Shown here: piece after piece, positions 11,014-23,085 of the stretch
How positions within the stretch are numbered: the first letter of the stretch is position 1
Layout: the number at the start of each line of letters is the position of its first letter
Assembly (NCBI GenBank): GCA_037951165.1
Contig: JBBDHG010000054.1
Span: 42,501-106,500, forward strand
From: Lophius americanus
Lineage: Eukaryota; Chordata; Actinopteri; Lophiiformes; Lophiidae
Direction: 5' to 3'
Length of the DNA stretch: 64,000 nt
The notes under the pieces: generated by a model
Told to the model about the DNA's origin: nothing
Database searches by the model: none
Seen by the model: the letters and a program-made list of their open reading frames with translations, nothing else
Made by a program: the position numbers and the translations under genes

Positions 11014-11735
11014 TGAAAATTGGTGGATATAAAACCTCTGAGAGTTCAATGTTGAACATCTTAAAGAAGTAGTTTGTACTTTTTGTAAGTTTTGACAACT
11101 TCGTAAGTATTTGATAATACTACAACCTCACACTCTCCTTTGAATGTATTCAACACTTAGTTCCGGCCGTTTTCATCATAAATTCGTAACTAGACCAAAC
11201 TGTACTGCCAGCAGCAACTGAGGTACATCAGAAGGAAACCGCAGAATGAGACATTGCAAGACTTGGTTGGCACGAACAACATCCTCAATCAAAGGTACGA
11301 CCCTCTAGAATTGTCTACTTGCTAGCTTAAATCAAATTCAGGATTTTAAATCGTTCTCCACAACACTCAAATCCTGGTTGAAACCTGGTCAGAACTGTAA
11401 TCATGACTCTCATTATTTAAGATTATATAAGATTAGCCCCGGATATAAAAACGTGTACAGAACTTCGGACACTGCTAATGCAAACTCTCGATTTTTTTCT
11501 GTGATTGTCCCTAACATATAAAGTAATAAATAAAAAATGAAGAATCCCATTATACTGTATTAATAGAAGCAAACTGTTGAAAAAATATTGTTGGAAGTAT
11601 AACTCATGTGAAAAGTTATTTCAGGTTGGAATTTTCTTTGCCTCCAAGTGTTCAGTGTCTTTTCCTTTACAATGTCTGTGACTTATAATAAATTGTGCAC
11701 AGTAAGGAATGTTTTTAGAAAAGTAAGGTACTTAC
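11014..11735. other. Intronic sequence before the transmembrane exon, nothing recognised
   Basis: This is the remainder of the last intron. It is AT-rich, with no motif, repeat or extra exon that I can support. Confidence 0.5.
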
Positions 11736-11823
11736 CAGAGAAGGAATAATGATGCAATAATGAAGAGGATTAAGATGAATCCAATGGCCGTCACAGCATA
11801 AACCCAAAGCTTTACTCTTCCAT
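11736..11823 (-). CDS. thsd7b: thsd7b exon: transmembrane helix
   Basis: The acceptor tttcacag lies above 11823 and the donor gtaagtacc below 11736. Entry is phase 1, exit phase 2. The product reads DGRVKLWVYAVTA, then the hydrophobic helix GFILILFIIASLFLL. The DGRVK.WVY.V lead-in is the family signature just before the single membrane span. It anchors the extracellular TSP1 array, with the 27-residue tail of the next exon inside the cell. Confidence 0.93.
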
Positions 11824-12144
11824 CTGTGAAATCAAAATGCTTTTTAGCTAGCTCTAAATACATCTTGTGTAAATATATCATGTTTCATTTCTGTTGCAGT
11901 TTTCCAACATTCAAAATTAATCAGTAGATTTATTATCTTATTAAACATACTGTTTCATAATTCTTTTTAATGGTCTGTTAATGTTATTTGAAGCACATAA
12001 AGATAACCTGAAATAAAACATTTAACTAGAATAGATTCCACTGCCATCCCACTTATCCTAGAGCTATGAAGGCAGATTTATTCAAAGGCAGGAATGATCT
12101 CTGGGATTCTGGTCAAGTTGTAAAGATGATTTCAATTTCAGTAC
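11824..12144. other. Short thsd7b intron
   Basis: A 321-bp intron with normal borders and no repeat or gene that I can see. Confidence 0.7.
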
Positions 12145-12340
12145 CTGGGCCAACAGGTCGTAAGGTCCACTCATTAAAGCGGTCTTGGGCTTGAGATGGC
12201 CCGGGTTTTAGTCTTCCAGAGTTTGTTTTCACATCAGCCTTCTTGTTGTTGTCCTTCCCCGGGGTTCTAGTGCAATAGTCCAAGAAGCCATGCGTGGTTA
12301 TCACTTCAGTATAACCCTTCTCACACCCACACACTCCAAT
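12145..12340 (-). CDS. thsd7b: thsd7b exon: Cys-rich EGF-like and juxtamembrane stalk
   Basis: The acceptor ctatatag lies above 12340 and the donor gtactgaa below 12145. Phase is 0 in, 1 out. It reads IGVCGCEKGYTEVITTHGFL, then DYCTRTPGKDNNKKADVK, and ends WTLRPVGPG. The C.C..GYTEV pattern resembles the closing part of an EGF-like module and is found at this place in the family. The rest is a hydrophilic stalk before the membrane span. GFLDYC and KKADVK are the main reasons for choosing THSD7B over THSD7A. Confidence 0.92.
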
Positions 12341-13364
12341 CTATATAGGTAGGAAGAAAGGCAGGAGATGTTGCAGTCAACACAAGACAAAAGTGATCAT
12401 TACTTTGCCATTGACATAAAACACAGCTGACAGAACTGTTTTCCACGTGCAGGGGACAACACTGTTCTAATGCAGTTTGATTTATCTTAAGCTGATTTAA
12501 ACTTTGCTCCACAGGCAGTCAATTGCACTGATTCTTCCCAGGAAATTATTCTGCAAGTTATATTATAATATATGACATATTTCAAATAGAATACAGCAGA
12601 ATATAATACACCTTCATTGCCTGCTAGTGAGGAATAAAACTGTGACAATAGATACCACAGAGTCAAAAATAAGTAATCAAACAACAAAAAATTTAGCCCT
12701 TTCATGCAAATATTGTGTATATGTTATGTAAATAAAAGCAACAATTTGATTTTACTTTAAATAACACAAGGGCAAAAATGTGATGTCAAAAAGATGTGTC
12801 CACATCTGTAATGCAAATCTTTCAAGCTTTTCATTCGTATATGAAAAAGTTAACCTACTGTGACTTCCAGAGTATGTGGTCTCAAACTGAGAAAATACCG
12901 GTGTCTGCAAAAGAGTTTATCTATTGTTCTCACATACATATCACACTCAGCTTCATCTGAAATGATTTGCAGCAGGGATCCCCCTACACAGGCAGCTTAT
13001 TTCTCGGCTCAGCTGACCAACCATGAAATCAAATGTGATGTTCAAACAGTCAGTATTTTGTAAACACTTCCTGCGTATTAAATTTTGAAGGTGTGAATTT
13101 GTAACATGCAGTTACATGGAATATACTCAGAGAGGCAGAAAAGTCAAACAAAAGCTACTCTTTATTTTTTTAAAGAATGCTTGTGTGCAGTAACCATCAT
13201 TTTGCCATTGATATTAATGTGGTTATCCTTTAATGGCTATTAAGAATACCATCTGTTAAAATCCATTTTGCTCCCTGTCTACTTTGTTATAGCAGCTGGA
13301 AAATAATAATTACATTGAAATTTACAGACATGAGACTTTCTTAATCAAAGAACAATGATCCTAC
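12341..13364. other. thsd7b intron, unique sequence
   Basis: About 1.0 kb with no recognisable mobile element, RNA gene or additional exon. Confidence 0.6.
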
Positions 13365-13447
13365 CGGTGTGCAGTGAGAGAAGGGTTTTGTGCACGGAGG
13401 ATGGCAGTGTCTGACCATGGTTGGCCTTTTCTGTGGGATACAGCCCC
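13365..13447 (-). CDS. thsd7b: thsd7b exon: Cys-rich segment after the last TSP1 repeat
   Basis: The acceptor ttctccag lies above 13447 and the donor gtaggatc below 13365. Phase is 1 in, 0 out. It reads GGCIPQKRPTMVRHCHPPCT and then KPFSHCTP. The four cysteines (C, HC, PPC, HC) match the family stretch that closes the last TSP1-like module and starts the Cys-rich segment. At 83 nt it is the second smallest exon here, after the 82-nt coding part of the last exon. Confidence 0.9.
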
Positions 13448-14592
13448 CTGGAGAAAAACAACAAGTTCCTTATTTCTGCTAAAATAGGTAAAGACCTATT
13501 GATCACTAAATTAATGTACTGTCACACCTTATTAATGGACTCAGTTGTGTAGCACAGTCTCTGATCAATCATTGAACATTTTAATTTGAAAATGGAAAAT
13601 CGCATGTCAAAATATAAAAGAGTAATGCCTTTGGATCTCACTGTCTCTATGGAGGGAGGTTGTTCATTCTGGGCTCATATTTGCCATGAATACTTCCTTA
13701 CAGCGATAAAATCAAATTCACTCGCTATTTACAGTATATCCAGCTTGCCTTGAGCTTTCATTCCCAGTGCAATATGACCTTTATTCTATTCCTCCATGCC
13801 TGCTTTACTTTTTACAAATATAAATGCGTGATTGTATTAACATGGATTGAAAGCCTCCCAGCTCAGAGCCTGACCTATTGATTATTTTTGCCAAGAGGCA
13901 GAGGAGGAATCAATAATTGCTACACTGGGAATAGGCATATGAAAAAAGGTTTTTTATTTAACCAGGATATCGTACTAAAATCATCTGTGGGGATTTTGTG
14001 TGTGTGTGCATCAGTAAGTATGAGTCGGAGAAAGTAGGCCGTCATGCACAATCTTCAAATGATACCATCTAAATTTTTTGCATGGAGTAAAATAATTTTT
14101 TTAATCTGTTGTAGAACATAAGCAATTTAAATTAAACTAAGATTGCTACTGATGTTAACAACAGCAAACTAACATTTTTTTTTTTTTTTTGTATCTAATT
14201 TTTGTGTCTTCCAAATGCTTCGATAATTTGCAGAGCAATCAAGAACATCCATTCTAAAAGGTATTTCTAAATACCTATTTCAACCACCTCTGCAAAAATA
14301 ATTACCTTTGTAACCGTTTCCGCAGATGAACGAAGACATTTAGTAGGGGGAAGATTGTTAGTGTTTATGAAGTCTTTTTTGAGGATTATATAGTCTGATG
14401 TGACTCCATGCAGCTCTTTGATGTTCACACTGATTCAATTCAATAAAACAAAAACAAAATCAGAACTGGAACATCTATCTATTTTACGCTAGATAGACAT
14501 AGCTTTTCATGTTTATGTCAGAATCTTTTCTAGCAAGTCTTCTTATTGTTCTACTCTAGTTCTCAGTGAGTTGATGCCAAGCAACAACTGAC
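13448..14592. other. thsd7b intron with a poly-T run
   Basis: About 1.1 kb. It holds a run of T at about 14168-14183 and otherwise nothing that I recognise. Confidence 0.6.
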
Positions 14593-14688
14593 CTGTGACA
14601 TTGACACCATCTGAGCGTTGACACCACACTGCTCTCTCATTGTTGCTCCATCCTCCTGTCCTCCACTTGTAACTGTGGCACATTCCTT
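14593..14688 (-). CDS. thsd7b: thsd7b exon: TSP1-like segment (WCQRSDG)
   Basis: The acceptor ttacattacag lies above 14688 and the donor gtcagttg below 14593. Phase is 1 in, 1 out. It reads EGMCHSYKWRTGGW and then RAVWCQRSDGVNVTG. VWCQRSDG.NVTG is a hallmark of the last TSP1-like module in THSD7 proteins and contains a possible N-glycosylation site (NVT). The SNNER part replaces the usual Trp/Ser-rich core, so this repeat is atypical. Confidence 0.92.
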
Positions 14689-14849
14689 CTGTAATGTAAA
14701 TGACAGAGACCATGCTGAGTGGTTTTATCTTAGTGTCATGAAATGTACCCGGGCTTTCCAGCATTAAACACTAGTTCCACGGGCAGCTTGAGATCAGGAG
14801 GTATCCTGATCCTCCTTATAAATAGCTAGAATTTTAATTAGAGAAATTC

Positions 14850-15190
14850 CAGCTATTTCTAAAGCTCCTGGATCCACAGTGAGACACAATATCTACAAAT
14901 GGAGATGACTTCAACAATAATGGACCTTCTTAGATTGGGCTTACCTTCCATATTTCCCCTACAAGTACCATCACATAACTGAGGGAATCATGTATGCTGC
15001 TCTATACCACGAAAATCGTAAAGAAAATGTCAGGTCATCAGTCTCAGTTGAAGTACAAGCAAAACTTGGTTATGCAGCAAGACAGTGATCCCAAGAAGAT
15101 GCAAATCTCTGGCACAGAATAATATTAGAAATTTGGAGTGGTTTAATCAAAGTCTGGATTTTTAGAAGAAATCCAACACAGTGTTGTATG
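14850..15190 (+). mobile_element. Tc1-like transposon fragment
   Basis: Text includes a helix-turn-helix-like STVRHNIYKWR-type stretch near 14870-14910 (ccacagtgagacacaatatc) and NLVMQQDSDPKK at about 15065-15100. The latter corresponds to the second catalytic Asp region of Tc1 transposase (QQDNDPKH). The pieces between them are shortened and out of frame. No terminal inverted repeats were found, so this is a worn fragment in the intron upstream of the VWCQRSDG exon. Confidence 0.65.
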
Positions 15191-17869
15191 GGATGGAGGG
15201 AGAACAATATTTTTTCACAGAACTGTATATTTTTATCATATAATAATTGATAAATAGCAAAAACACCGAAAGAGAGGGTCTCAAAATACTTTGAGTGTAT
15301 ACAGCTAAACAGGTTGTTAATGTAGACGAACTTTAAGACAACTTTAAAAAGCAACTAAGGAGGTAAAACATTTTTTATATAACTACCCAGACACACACAT
15401 TAGGACAGTGAGAAACATAATTATTACATAATAATTAAAAATAGATGTCATAACCTTTTGGATTCAGAAAAGTGATTAAATGATTCAAACTTAAAAAAAA
15501 AACAGACCTGTATGTTTACAGTTCCATGTGTATGCAAGTCTTTTGGTATCAAGGTTAATGATTAAGTATGAAAGGCTTATCCTTTATAGAATCAGTCAAA
15601 AAAACTACAGCATCCTTCATGAAATGAAACAAAATGAAGGAGGTACGAAACCTTTGATAATATATAATTAACTGAAAACAACTTTCCAAGGCTCAATTTT
15701 GAAAATCAATAATTTAGGCAATTAACTAAGATAAGAGAAAAGCCTCCCTTGGGTTGATTTAGAATTAAATGTATTGGTCAACATTTCATTAAAAATATCA
15801 ATTAGGCTAATCATGAACTTGTCAAAAAAGAAGAAAAGACAATTAGAAAAAATACAAGGACACAATAGTCTTTATTAACAGAAAAAAAATCAATCTGTGG
15901 TGTGGAGAGATCAAAACCTCAATCCATGGTGAATGTTAGAAAAGGTATTAGGTATTAGGTTAGAAAAGGTACCAGGTATTACTTGCGCACCTTTAGGGAT
16001 CCTCCCAAAATTCTGGCCAGCTTCTTTTTTTGAGGAAATGTGGATAGACTTTTTTCCTATTTTGTATAGGAAGGGCAGACAAGTGTGACCGTTTAAAAAT
16101 GTCCATTAATGGCATTAACAGCAAAACAACTTGAAAAGTGTAGTTATGAGCTATCTTTTTTCAAACATTACACATGGACTTTTCATTGTAACTTTTGAGC
16201 CCCAACACTCATATGAAACAGTTTCAGTAATAGCTTTTTAATTTGCCTATTACTGTGTGACTGGCATTTTAGGCTTTTAGTCACTTTTAGCTCATTCCAG
16301 ACGGAGTAATGATTCTTAAATCCCAAAAGAATTCTTACATTGTTCCATATTTCCATGTTATGATGTGTCATCGGTGTACTGACTGAATTTCTGAGCAAAT
16401 GGTAATCTGTTACATCCAGGTGGTACGATGGAATAAAATCTGTCTATTTCATGAGACTTTTGCTACGTTCACATTACTGGCCCCATTTTTAAATTTTCGC
16501 TCAGATCTGATTTACTCCCAAGAGTACACTGGCTCGGGCCCTCCAAGTCTGTGTGGACATGAATTCACAGCCACTGTCATTTCATTAGTATATCTTAAAT
16601 ATATAAATATCCACTTTATTGATTCATTTCAAGAAGGAGCCGCGCCGCCCCATCTCCATCTTCATCAGATTAGAATGTGTCATTCCCTCCCGTCATAACA
16701 TGGGATTCCCTCATCATGTCTGCATGATGATGTGTGTGCATTACCGAACAAAAGCCCACCTTGTTCCGTCGGGACACATTGGTGGTTTCCGACAAAGATG
16801 AGAAAATATGTTTGGGGCTCAGTCACGTCAGACTTATTTTCAAATATTAATAACATACAATTTTAAAAAAGGGTTGGCAACCCTAGAAAGTAACACACAA
16901 ACGAAAAAATAAACCTGGTAACAGTTTCACGCCATATTGTTTACGCAGACATATGAACAGCAAAGTGACAGCAGCGGTCAGCATTTAATGATCTACACCA
17001 TAGCGGAGTTTGTTTTTAATACAAACTCTCGAAAATTAAGTCGGAAAGTAAGAAATAATTAACTCTACAAAAAGTTCCTACTGTGACAGACCGATGTTGT
17101 GAACAAATTAAAAAGCAATAGAAAACTTTGAAGACGCCAATTATAAATCCCACAACAAAAGTTGAACCGAACCAACAGCATCACTTTTTATGTGAAGTAA
17201 CAATAAATGAAGTAACTGAAGAGGAGATAGACCTCTGAGAAAGTTGCTGACCACTTTTGGTCACTCAAAACTTTGTCTAATTTAGACAAATTAGACAATC
17301 ACCTATGAAGTACTAAGGCTTTATTTGTGAACGCCTTCTCCTCTCACTCTCCATTCCTCCTTCGTACCTCCAGTACAGAAGTGAACAGTAGTTATTATCA
17401 AGGTTTTTCTTCATTAAAAGCATCATGATAACAGAAATAAAATACCCTGACCACATGATAACACATCATCTATTGGCCGCTTTCGCGCTTGTCTCACAGC
17501 TGATTACAGCTTGAGCAGCCTCTAAATTTTTGTTTATAATTTGAATAGGTCATAAGTTTTCCCCTCATTGCTTGTACTTTCTGTCACCTAGTAACAAGAG
17601 GTAGTTGGTTGAGCTCATGGTTTAATTGAGTAAATACTGCAGTACAGCACAGGCAAGGACAGAGAGTGCTGTTGTATATTTTTATGATGGATACATTAGT
17701 CTATGAAGACTAAGTGTCTGTAAATGATATGTTAAATAATTATCCGGAACCACATTTCAATTTTTTTTTATTAAATACAAACAAGTACTCTGAAAGCTTA
17801 TACAAGCTACAGTAGAGCTTTGTTTGCTTCTTAACATTGTGACATGTTACTGTTGCGTAAACATAGATC
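15191..17869. other. thsd7b intron, mostly unassigned
   Basis: An 11-bp perfect hairpin lies at 17273-17298 and a short direct repeat (ggtattaggtattagg) at about 15945. From about 16453 the text gctacgttcacattac resembles the outer end of fish MITEs, but I found no matching partner end. Otherwise nothing is recognised. Confidence 0.45.
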
Positions 17870-18240
17870 AGCATTTCACAACCTGGGGGTCCCTGCCCCT
17901 ATCGGAGTCGCGAGATGATTTCAAGGGATGATGTGGATAAAAATATAAATTTACATAATAAATATAAAATTATATGATTTTAACAAGGGAGTAGTTTTAA
18001 CTTGTTTTCTGTTTTATTATTTGTCCAGAATTAATTTCATCTACTGAGTTTGTATGAGTTGAATTGTGCGCGCCGGAGATTCTGTTCAGCCACACACAGC
18101 AGAAAAAAAAGGAAACGGACTCGCGTTTTGGCGCTGATGATGCTTTAGCCAGCAGCAGGTTCGATATTATGCTTGACTCTTATATTTTATGTATTTGAAT
18201 GTTTTTGAAATGATGCCCATCTTGTTTGATGTTTTAGTTT
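17870..18240 (+). mobile_element. Possible non-autonomous hAT fragment (left end only)
   Basis: The sequence cagcatttcacaacctgggg at 17872 closely resembles the hAT terminal repeat type cagtggttctcaacctgggg. GC-richer text follows at 18060-18170, unlike its surroundings. No right terminus was found, so the extent is a guess. Confidence 0.45.
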
Positions 18241-18495
18241 TATGTTAAGGGATTAAAGATTTCAAAGGCAATGAGTTATTGAGGATCCTTGAATGGTATC
18301 TGACTGTCCAGCTGCATGAAAAATCGCACTGCAAGGGTGGTTCACAGCTGTGAACAAAAATTTTGTGTAATTAACACAAGCATGGTTATGTCACCAACTA
18401 ATGAGTCTAAAACTCTGAGGGATGGAAATACAGAGAGATGGAAATACTCTGTTTGGTAAGAGGTTTGGGGTTTTCTTACAGAAGTTCTTCAGTAC

Positions 18496-18669
18496 CTTTA
18501 CAGGGTTGTGTCTCAAAGACTTGATGGGGGCAGTTAGCCTGGTTCTCCATGACCTGAATAATCACAGCTCTCGAGCGAGCTTGGCGTCCAGTGGTTTCAA
18601 AGCTTCGCCCCTCTAGGCAGGTCAAATGGCAAGAGCTCCAAGAAGACCACCCAGTCAAATGGCAATCTC
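18496..18669 (-). CDS. thsd7b: thsd7b exon: TSP1 repeat (WSSWSSC)
   Basis: The acceptor taccctcag lies above 18669 and the donor gtactgaa below 18496. Phase is 1 in, 1 out. It reads GDCHLTGWSSWSSCHLTCLE, then RQARSRAVIIQVMENQANCP, and ends ETQPCK. This is a full TSP1 core: the W..W..C tryptophan ladder (potential C-mannosylation), then C...C, then the arginine strand RSRAVI, then the closing cysteines. It is the best-formed repeat of the window together with those at 22968 and 43996. Confidence 0.94.
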
Positions 18670-21084
18670 CTGAGGGTAAATAGTGCAGAAGAAATGTCTT
18701 GATATGCATAAAATTATCCAGTAACAATGTTCATCAATTATTCTCAAAATTTGCAGCTAATTTATACCAGTTTGCCAAAAACTGATCATTTTATTGGCTC
18801 CCCTGCTTCGGCACAACTCTGTAGCTGATAATTGACTAAATACAGGAAGAAATTAGTCAGACAGGTATTCAGAAGTAATATACCAACCGGAGATAGAAAT
18901 TACACAATACTAGCTGGACCTTTTAGTCTGACCGTAACGGTAACACCGAATACTGAGACGAGTCTTAGGAGTAGCAAACACAGTTGGGTTAAGATGTCCG
19001 TGTACTGATACAAATAACTTGTCAAGACCCTCCTGGTATTATAATTCTTAATATTCCAAGCAATCCTTGATGTCAGATTTTAGTAATATTATCACTATCA
19101 CAAGCTCAGTTGATAAAGCCGTCATCCCACAATCGGTAGATCAGGGTTCCAGACTGATCGAAGGTCCAGCCACGCCCTTCATGCTACATGAAGGGCAAGG
19201 CTTTATATAGCATGAAGGGGTCTTTCTCTTTCCTTGAGAAAGACCCTGTACCCCCAGCTCCATTCACAGAAAAAGCAAGCTGAGTGATAAATCAAGGCAA
19301 GGATCAGAGGCAAGCGAGAGAAAGATGAGCAAACACAAGCACTGTAAGATGGTGTCTCTTCACAGCAAGCCCTAATATCAAGAGATCACTTGGCAGAACC
19401 ATGCCAAAGAAGATCACAATATTCTTTCTATTAGATGATAATGATCATACTTTTCTTTTGAAAATTACAAAAAAAAAACAACAACCCTGATACATACTTT
19501 GTTACCGGCAAGTGCGCCTTAGACTTTGTACGCTGATGCTTTAATGAAGCTTGACAGTGACAAGTGCTTCAGGTCATAGCTGTCAGCTGGCCTGAAACGC
19601 TCTTTTTAAAGGCAAATGATGCTTTCACAATGTGAAGTAAAAGAAGTTGACATAAAAAATATGATCAGCTTACTTTTTGTTGCGGTGGTGATTTCGTTTT
19701 ACAACAAATTAAATGACCATTTAATACAATTAGATTCAATTTAATATGATATTTATGCCTCGGGTTCTTAACATATTCATCAACAGGGTTACAATTTTAA
19801 TATACTGGAGACATTAAAGAGGTTCCATCAAGCTGGAATCTGACATAAATTTGAAATGAAATTACCTACTTCATTGGAGGACACATCTGAAAAGGTAATT
19901 AAATTTACAATTACACTTAGGTCATTACACTTTAGGTACCAACGCAATGTTTTCATAATCTTTGTTGAAACAGATTCAGCATGAGGTGTGATGTGTGCTG
20001 TAGATTGTCAACTATAACATTTGTAATGCTGTCAAAATTACAAATGATAGTGTGCATAAATCGTTTACTAATGCATATCATCAGCAGTGACTGAGTATAC
20101 AGTATATATTTTGTATCTATGTGAAATTAGCAATACATTTGTATTTGCTTTTTCTGATTATTAACTGATATAAAGAAGTCTCGGTACCTTTTTCAAGTGT
20201 TTTCCTGCAGAAAGTCAAACAAATCTCAGTGAATTTTGGGGATGGAGATTTTTTCCGTCCATGACAGGGTCTCTATAACCACTTGAGATGAAGGAGAGGA
20301 ATAGGGGAATACAGAAATTGTCTCCATCATCACCATGTAAAATCACCAATATCAATCTTTGTTTTGAATGAAAAGATAAAGTAGAAGAAGCCAGAATAAA
20401 CTCAATAACATAGTTGTATTTTATTACCTTGTATATTGCTAATTTCTTTTGCAAAAGCAAATTATTGCAGCTTTTACTGATATTGTAAAATTCTTAAAAC
20501 GGTTAGGTTTGTGTTTGTGACAGGCAGACTGATTTCTTTCAGTAGCATGATAAGTGTTGTTAAGTGTTTCAGTTACCACAGGATGATTCTTTGTACGCTC
20601 CTGTAGTAGTATATAATGCCATGTCAGAAATGAATATTGTTTCCAATAAATAAGTAACTATTGACTTTTTAGTGACTGTTTTAGTTACCCATTACTGACT
20701 TTTGCAGCTATACTGCTATTTTGAATACTGTACTACATTGAAAAAGACATTAAACTTTTATCTTCCTTATTCTTGGCGAATGTTCTCATTCAAATCCGAT
20801 AAAGTAGAGCTAAAGGGTCATTAATTAGTCTATGATTTTTATTGACTTTGATAATTATTTAACAGCTGAAAATGTCAACCTTTTTGAATAACTATTGATA
20901 TTATGAATCTACAATGCAAAGTAATAATCCATGTGGGTTGGATTCAGCCCCCGTGACCTGGATGAATTATAAGCTACACAGACGAGACAAAGTAATAAAT
21001 AACACAAGAAAACTTTCAATCATTGTTTGAAAGCCAAGACAATCCAGTATAACGTTAATTCAATATACACAAGCAGAGTTTTAC
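18670..21084. other. thsd7b intron with a SINE remnant
   Basis: About 2.4 kb. It holds the tRNA-derived SINE remnant at 19096-19260. The remainder shows no gene, RNA or repeat that I can name. Confidence 0.55.
19096..19260 (+). repeat. Degenerate tRNA-derived SINE
   Basis: Box A-like text agctcagttgataaag at 19105 and box B-like ggttccagac at 19145 are spaced as in tRNA genes. A gagaaagaccctgtacccc segment follows, matching the '..gaccctgaatcc' body of the fish SINE at 48796. Two perfect inverted repeats lie inside (19175-19186 with 19208-19219, and 19218-19228 with 19236-19246). Confidence 0.6.
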
Positions 21085-21253
21085 CTGGGCAGGGGATGAA
21101 GCAGGGCTGCTCCATCTCTTGTTGGTGCTTCCACATCAATTTGTCTCCACAAATCTCCTCTTCCACTGGCTGACGTCGGGACTCAGGCCAGTCTCCCCAG
21201 TGGACGACACATGACAGTTTGCGTCTCTGAAGACCCTCACCACACTCTGCACC
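21085..21253 (-). CDS. thsd7b: thsd7b exon: TSP1-like repeat
   Basis: The acceptor gggttcag lies above 21253 and the donor gtaaaact below 21085. Phase is 0 in, 1 out. It reads GAECGEGLQRRKLSCVVHWG, then PVEEEICGDKLMWKHQQEME, then QPCFIPCPG. CGEG..RRKLSCVV is the second half of the atypical WSPC-type repeat begun in the exon at 22484, and FIPCPG closes it before the next WSSW repeat. Confidence 0.93.
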
Positions 21254-22483
21254 CTGAACCCACAACACATAATATATGATCTTTTTGATATTTAAGATTT
21301 AGAATGCGGGGTATGGTTTGGCTGAATTTTCTGATATACAAGGGATTAAGGGTCTTAACAGAAAAGGAAGTATACCAGAAAATATTTTTAAGTTAACAAT
21401 TCATTAAAGAAATATGTGCTTTGATAAAGTATAAAAAAATAAAACATATATTTACTATGTAAAGGTTTGTCAATGTTTTCTTGCATCCTTACGTAAAATA
21501 ATCATCAGCAATTCATATGATGTTACGATAAGGACATTCTCTATATTTTTCTTACACTTTTGAATATCTCTGAATTTTTATGTTCAGAAAACATATGCAT
21601 AGCTGAAAAGCTTTGAATGCTTGGTGGTCGAAGTAGACTCCCTTTATGGTCCACTCTTCATTGCAACTTAAGCACTAAATGTGAGGATATATTTCAAAAG
21701 TTTAGGATCTTATTCAAATAATATCATCACTATCTAATGACAGAGACACTGCATGTGCCTGGATTTTCTTCTGGATATTCATATTTTTTTTTGCAGGGCT
21801 GGGGATGCTCAAGCGTGAAAGTCTGTGAATGCAATGTTTTATTCTTTAGCCAATGTCAGTCCACAGGGTGTGAAGTCAGACTTTAGGCTAATATCATAGC
21901 AACCAGGTTCCAACAATATCATCTCTCTCCTCCAGTCTGTCTGTGTAATGGGCGTCCATTATATGGACGATACGATATGCAACTCTTTATGCGTATAAAG
22001 AGTTGCAGGTGTTTGTCTGTGTTTAATGCAAATTTGTGTTCAGTTGGATTAAAAACAGAATTGGGGCATGATCTTGCTTGTGGCATGTGTGGATATGTTT
22101 TGCATGTTAATTTCTGTTTTAAGCCCATATCTTTTGTGATTAAATGCTTTGTTGTCACTATTGCTACACCCTCTCTTCATTCACCGTCTAGCTTACTCTT
22201 TCACTTTTGCTCTAGAACCAGGGAGTTGCTACCCTGCAAATGAATCTTCGAAACATTTTTCTAAAATGAAAATGAATTTACATATTATCCCCTAATAAAA
22301 ATTAGCTCAAAATTGAATAGGCCCTTCCTTGACACATACTTGAAAAATCAACAACGTTTAATAGTCAGGCAAGTAGTTTTTCCCCAATCCTGTGGAAATT
22401 CAGACAACCAACACCAAACATATGACCTCTTTGACAGGGCTAGTTTAAACTTCAACTTTTAGCATTCAAAATGTAGGTTATAC
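21254..22483. other. thsd7b intron with a perfect hairpin
   Basis: About 1.2 kb. A perfect 12-bp hairpin lies at 21979-22006. Nothing else is recognised. Confidence 0.55.
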
Positions 22484-22629
22484 CTCTATAGTGCATGGAG
22501 ACCAGTCACTGAGCAGCCATGTATAACATGGCCTAATGGGACATGGCTTGGTTTGGCTGAGCTGGTTTGGACAGGGCCGACCCTCCGCATGAGCATCCTG
22601 CAGGATTCTCCGCTTGCGCTCACAGTGAC
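22484..22629 (-). CDS. thsd7b: thsd7b exon: end of one TSP1 repeat and start of the next
   Basis: The acceptor atcttcgcag lies above 22629 and the donor gtataacc below 22484. Phase is 1 in, 0 out. It reads GHCERKRRILQDAHAEGRPC, then PNQLSQTKPCPIRPCYTWLL, then SDWSPCTIE. RKRRI is the arginine strand and PCPIRPC the cysteine end of the repeat started at 22968. WLLSDWSPC opens the next one, so repeat borders do not coincide with exon borders. Confidence 0.93.
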
Positions 22630-22967
22630 CTGCGAAGATCAAGGTTCGCTGAACAAAATATGACCTCATAAAACAAAGTTGATCAAATAAATTAAAAAAA
22701 TAGGCATCAAAGAGAATCATAATGAAGTTGGAATTTTAATATATACATTATCGAGAAGAACAGTGTTTCCCTGAATAATGAGGCTTTGGATTACACAAAC
22801 TAATATAAATTAATAATTTAAATGTATTCATGCGCAACTGAACATCTTGGTGAAAGCCTTAGAAGATGGAATAATGAGGCACTACACATTATGAACCGAC
22901 TTTGAGTCTGTTCATCAGGTTGGTGCTCCCATTGGTGTAAATTAAATTTATTTGCCTCTTTGTTTAC

Positions 22968-23085
22968 CTCGGCTACCACAGGTATGAGAGCATACTGCCC
23001 ACGGCGACCAATCAGAGAGTATGCAGCTCACAGGACAGTCAACCACGCAGCTCTCTGACAGCACCCACTTGTTGATCAGACCATA
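22968..23085 (-). CDS. thsd7b: thsd7b exon: TSP1 repeat core (WSPWAVC)
   Basis: The acceptor tttccacag lies above 23085 and the donor gtaaacaa below 22968. Phase is 0 in, 1 out. It reads YGLINKWVLSESCVVDCPVS, then CILSDWSPWAVCSHTCGSRG. It contains the canonical CxLSDWSPW..CS.TCG start of a group 1 TSP1 repeat. Confidence 0.94.

Noticed and set aside
16453..17260. Possible MITE beginning gctacgttcacattac
   Set aside because: No matching inverted end or target duplication could be found.
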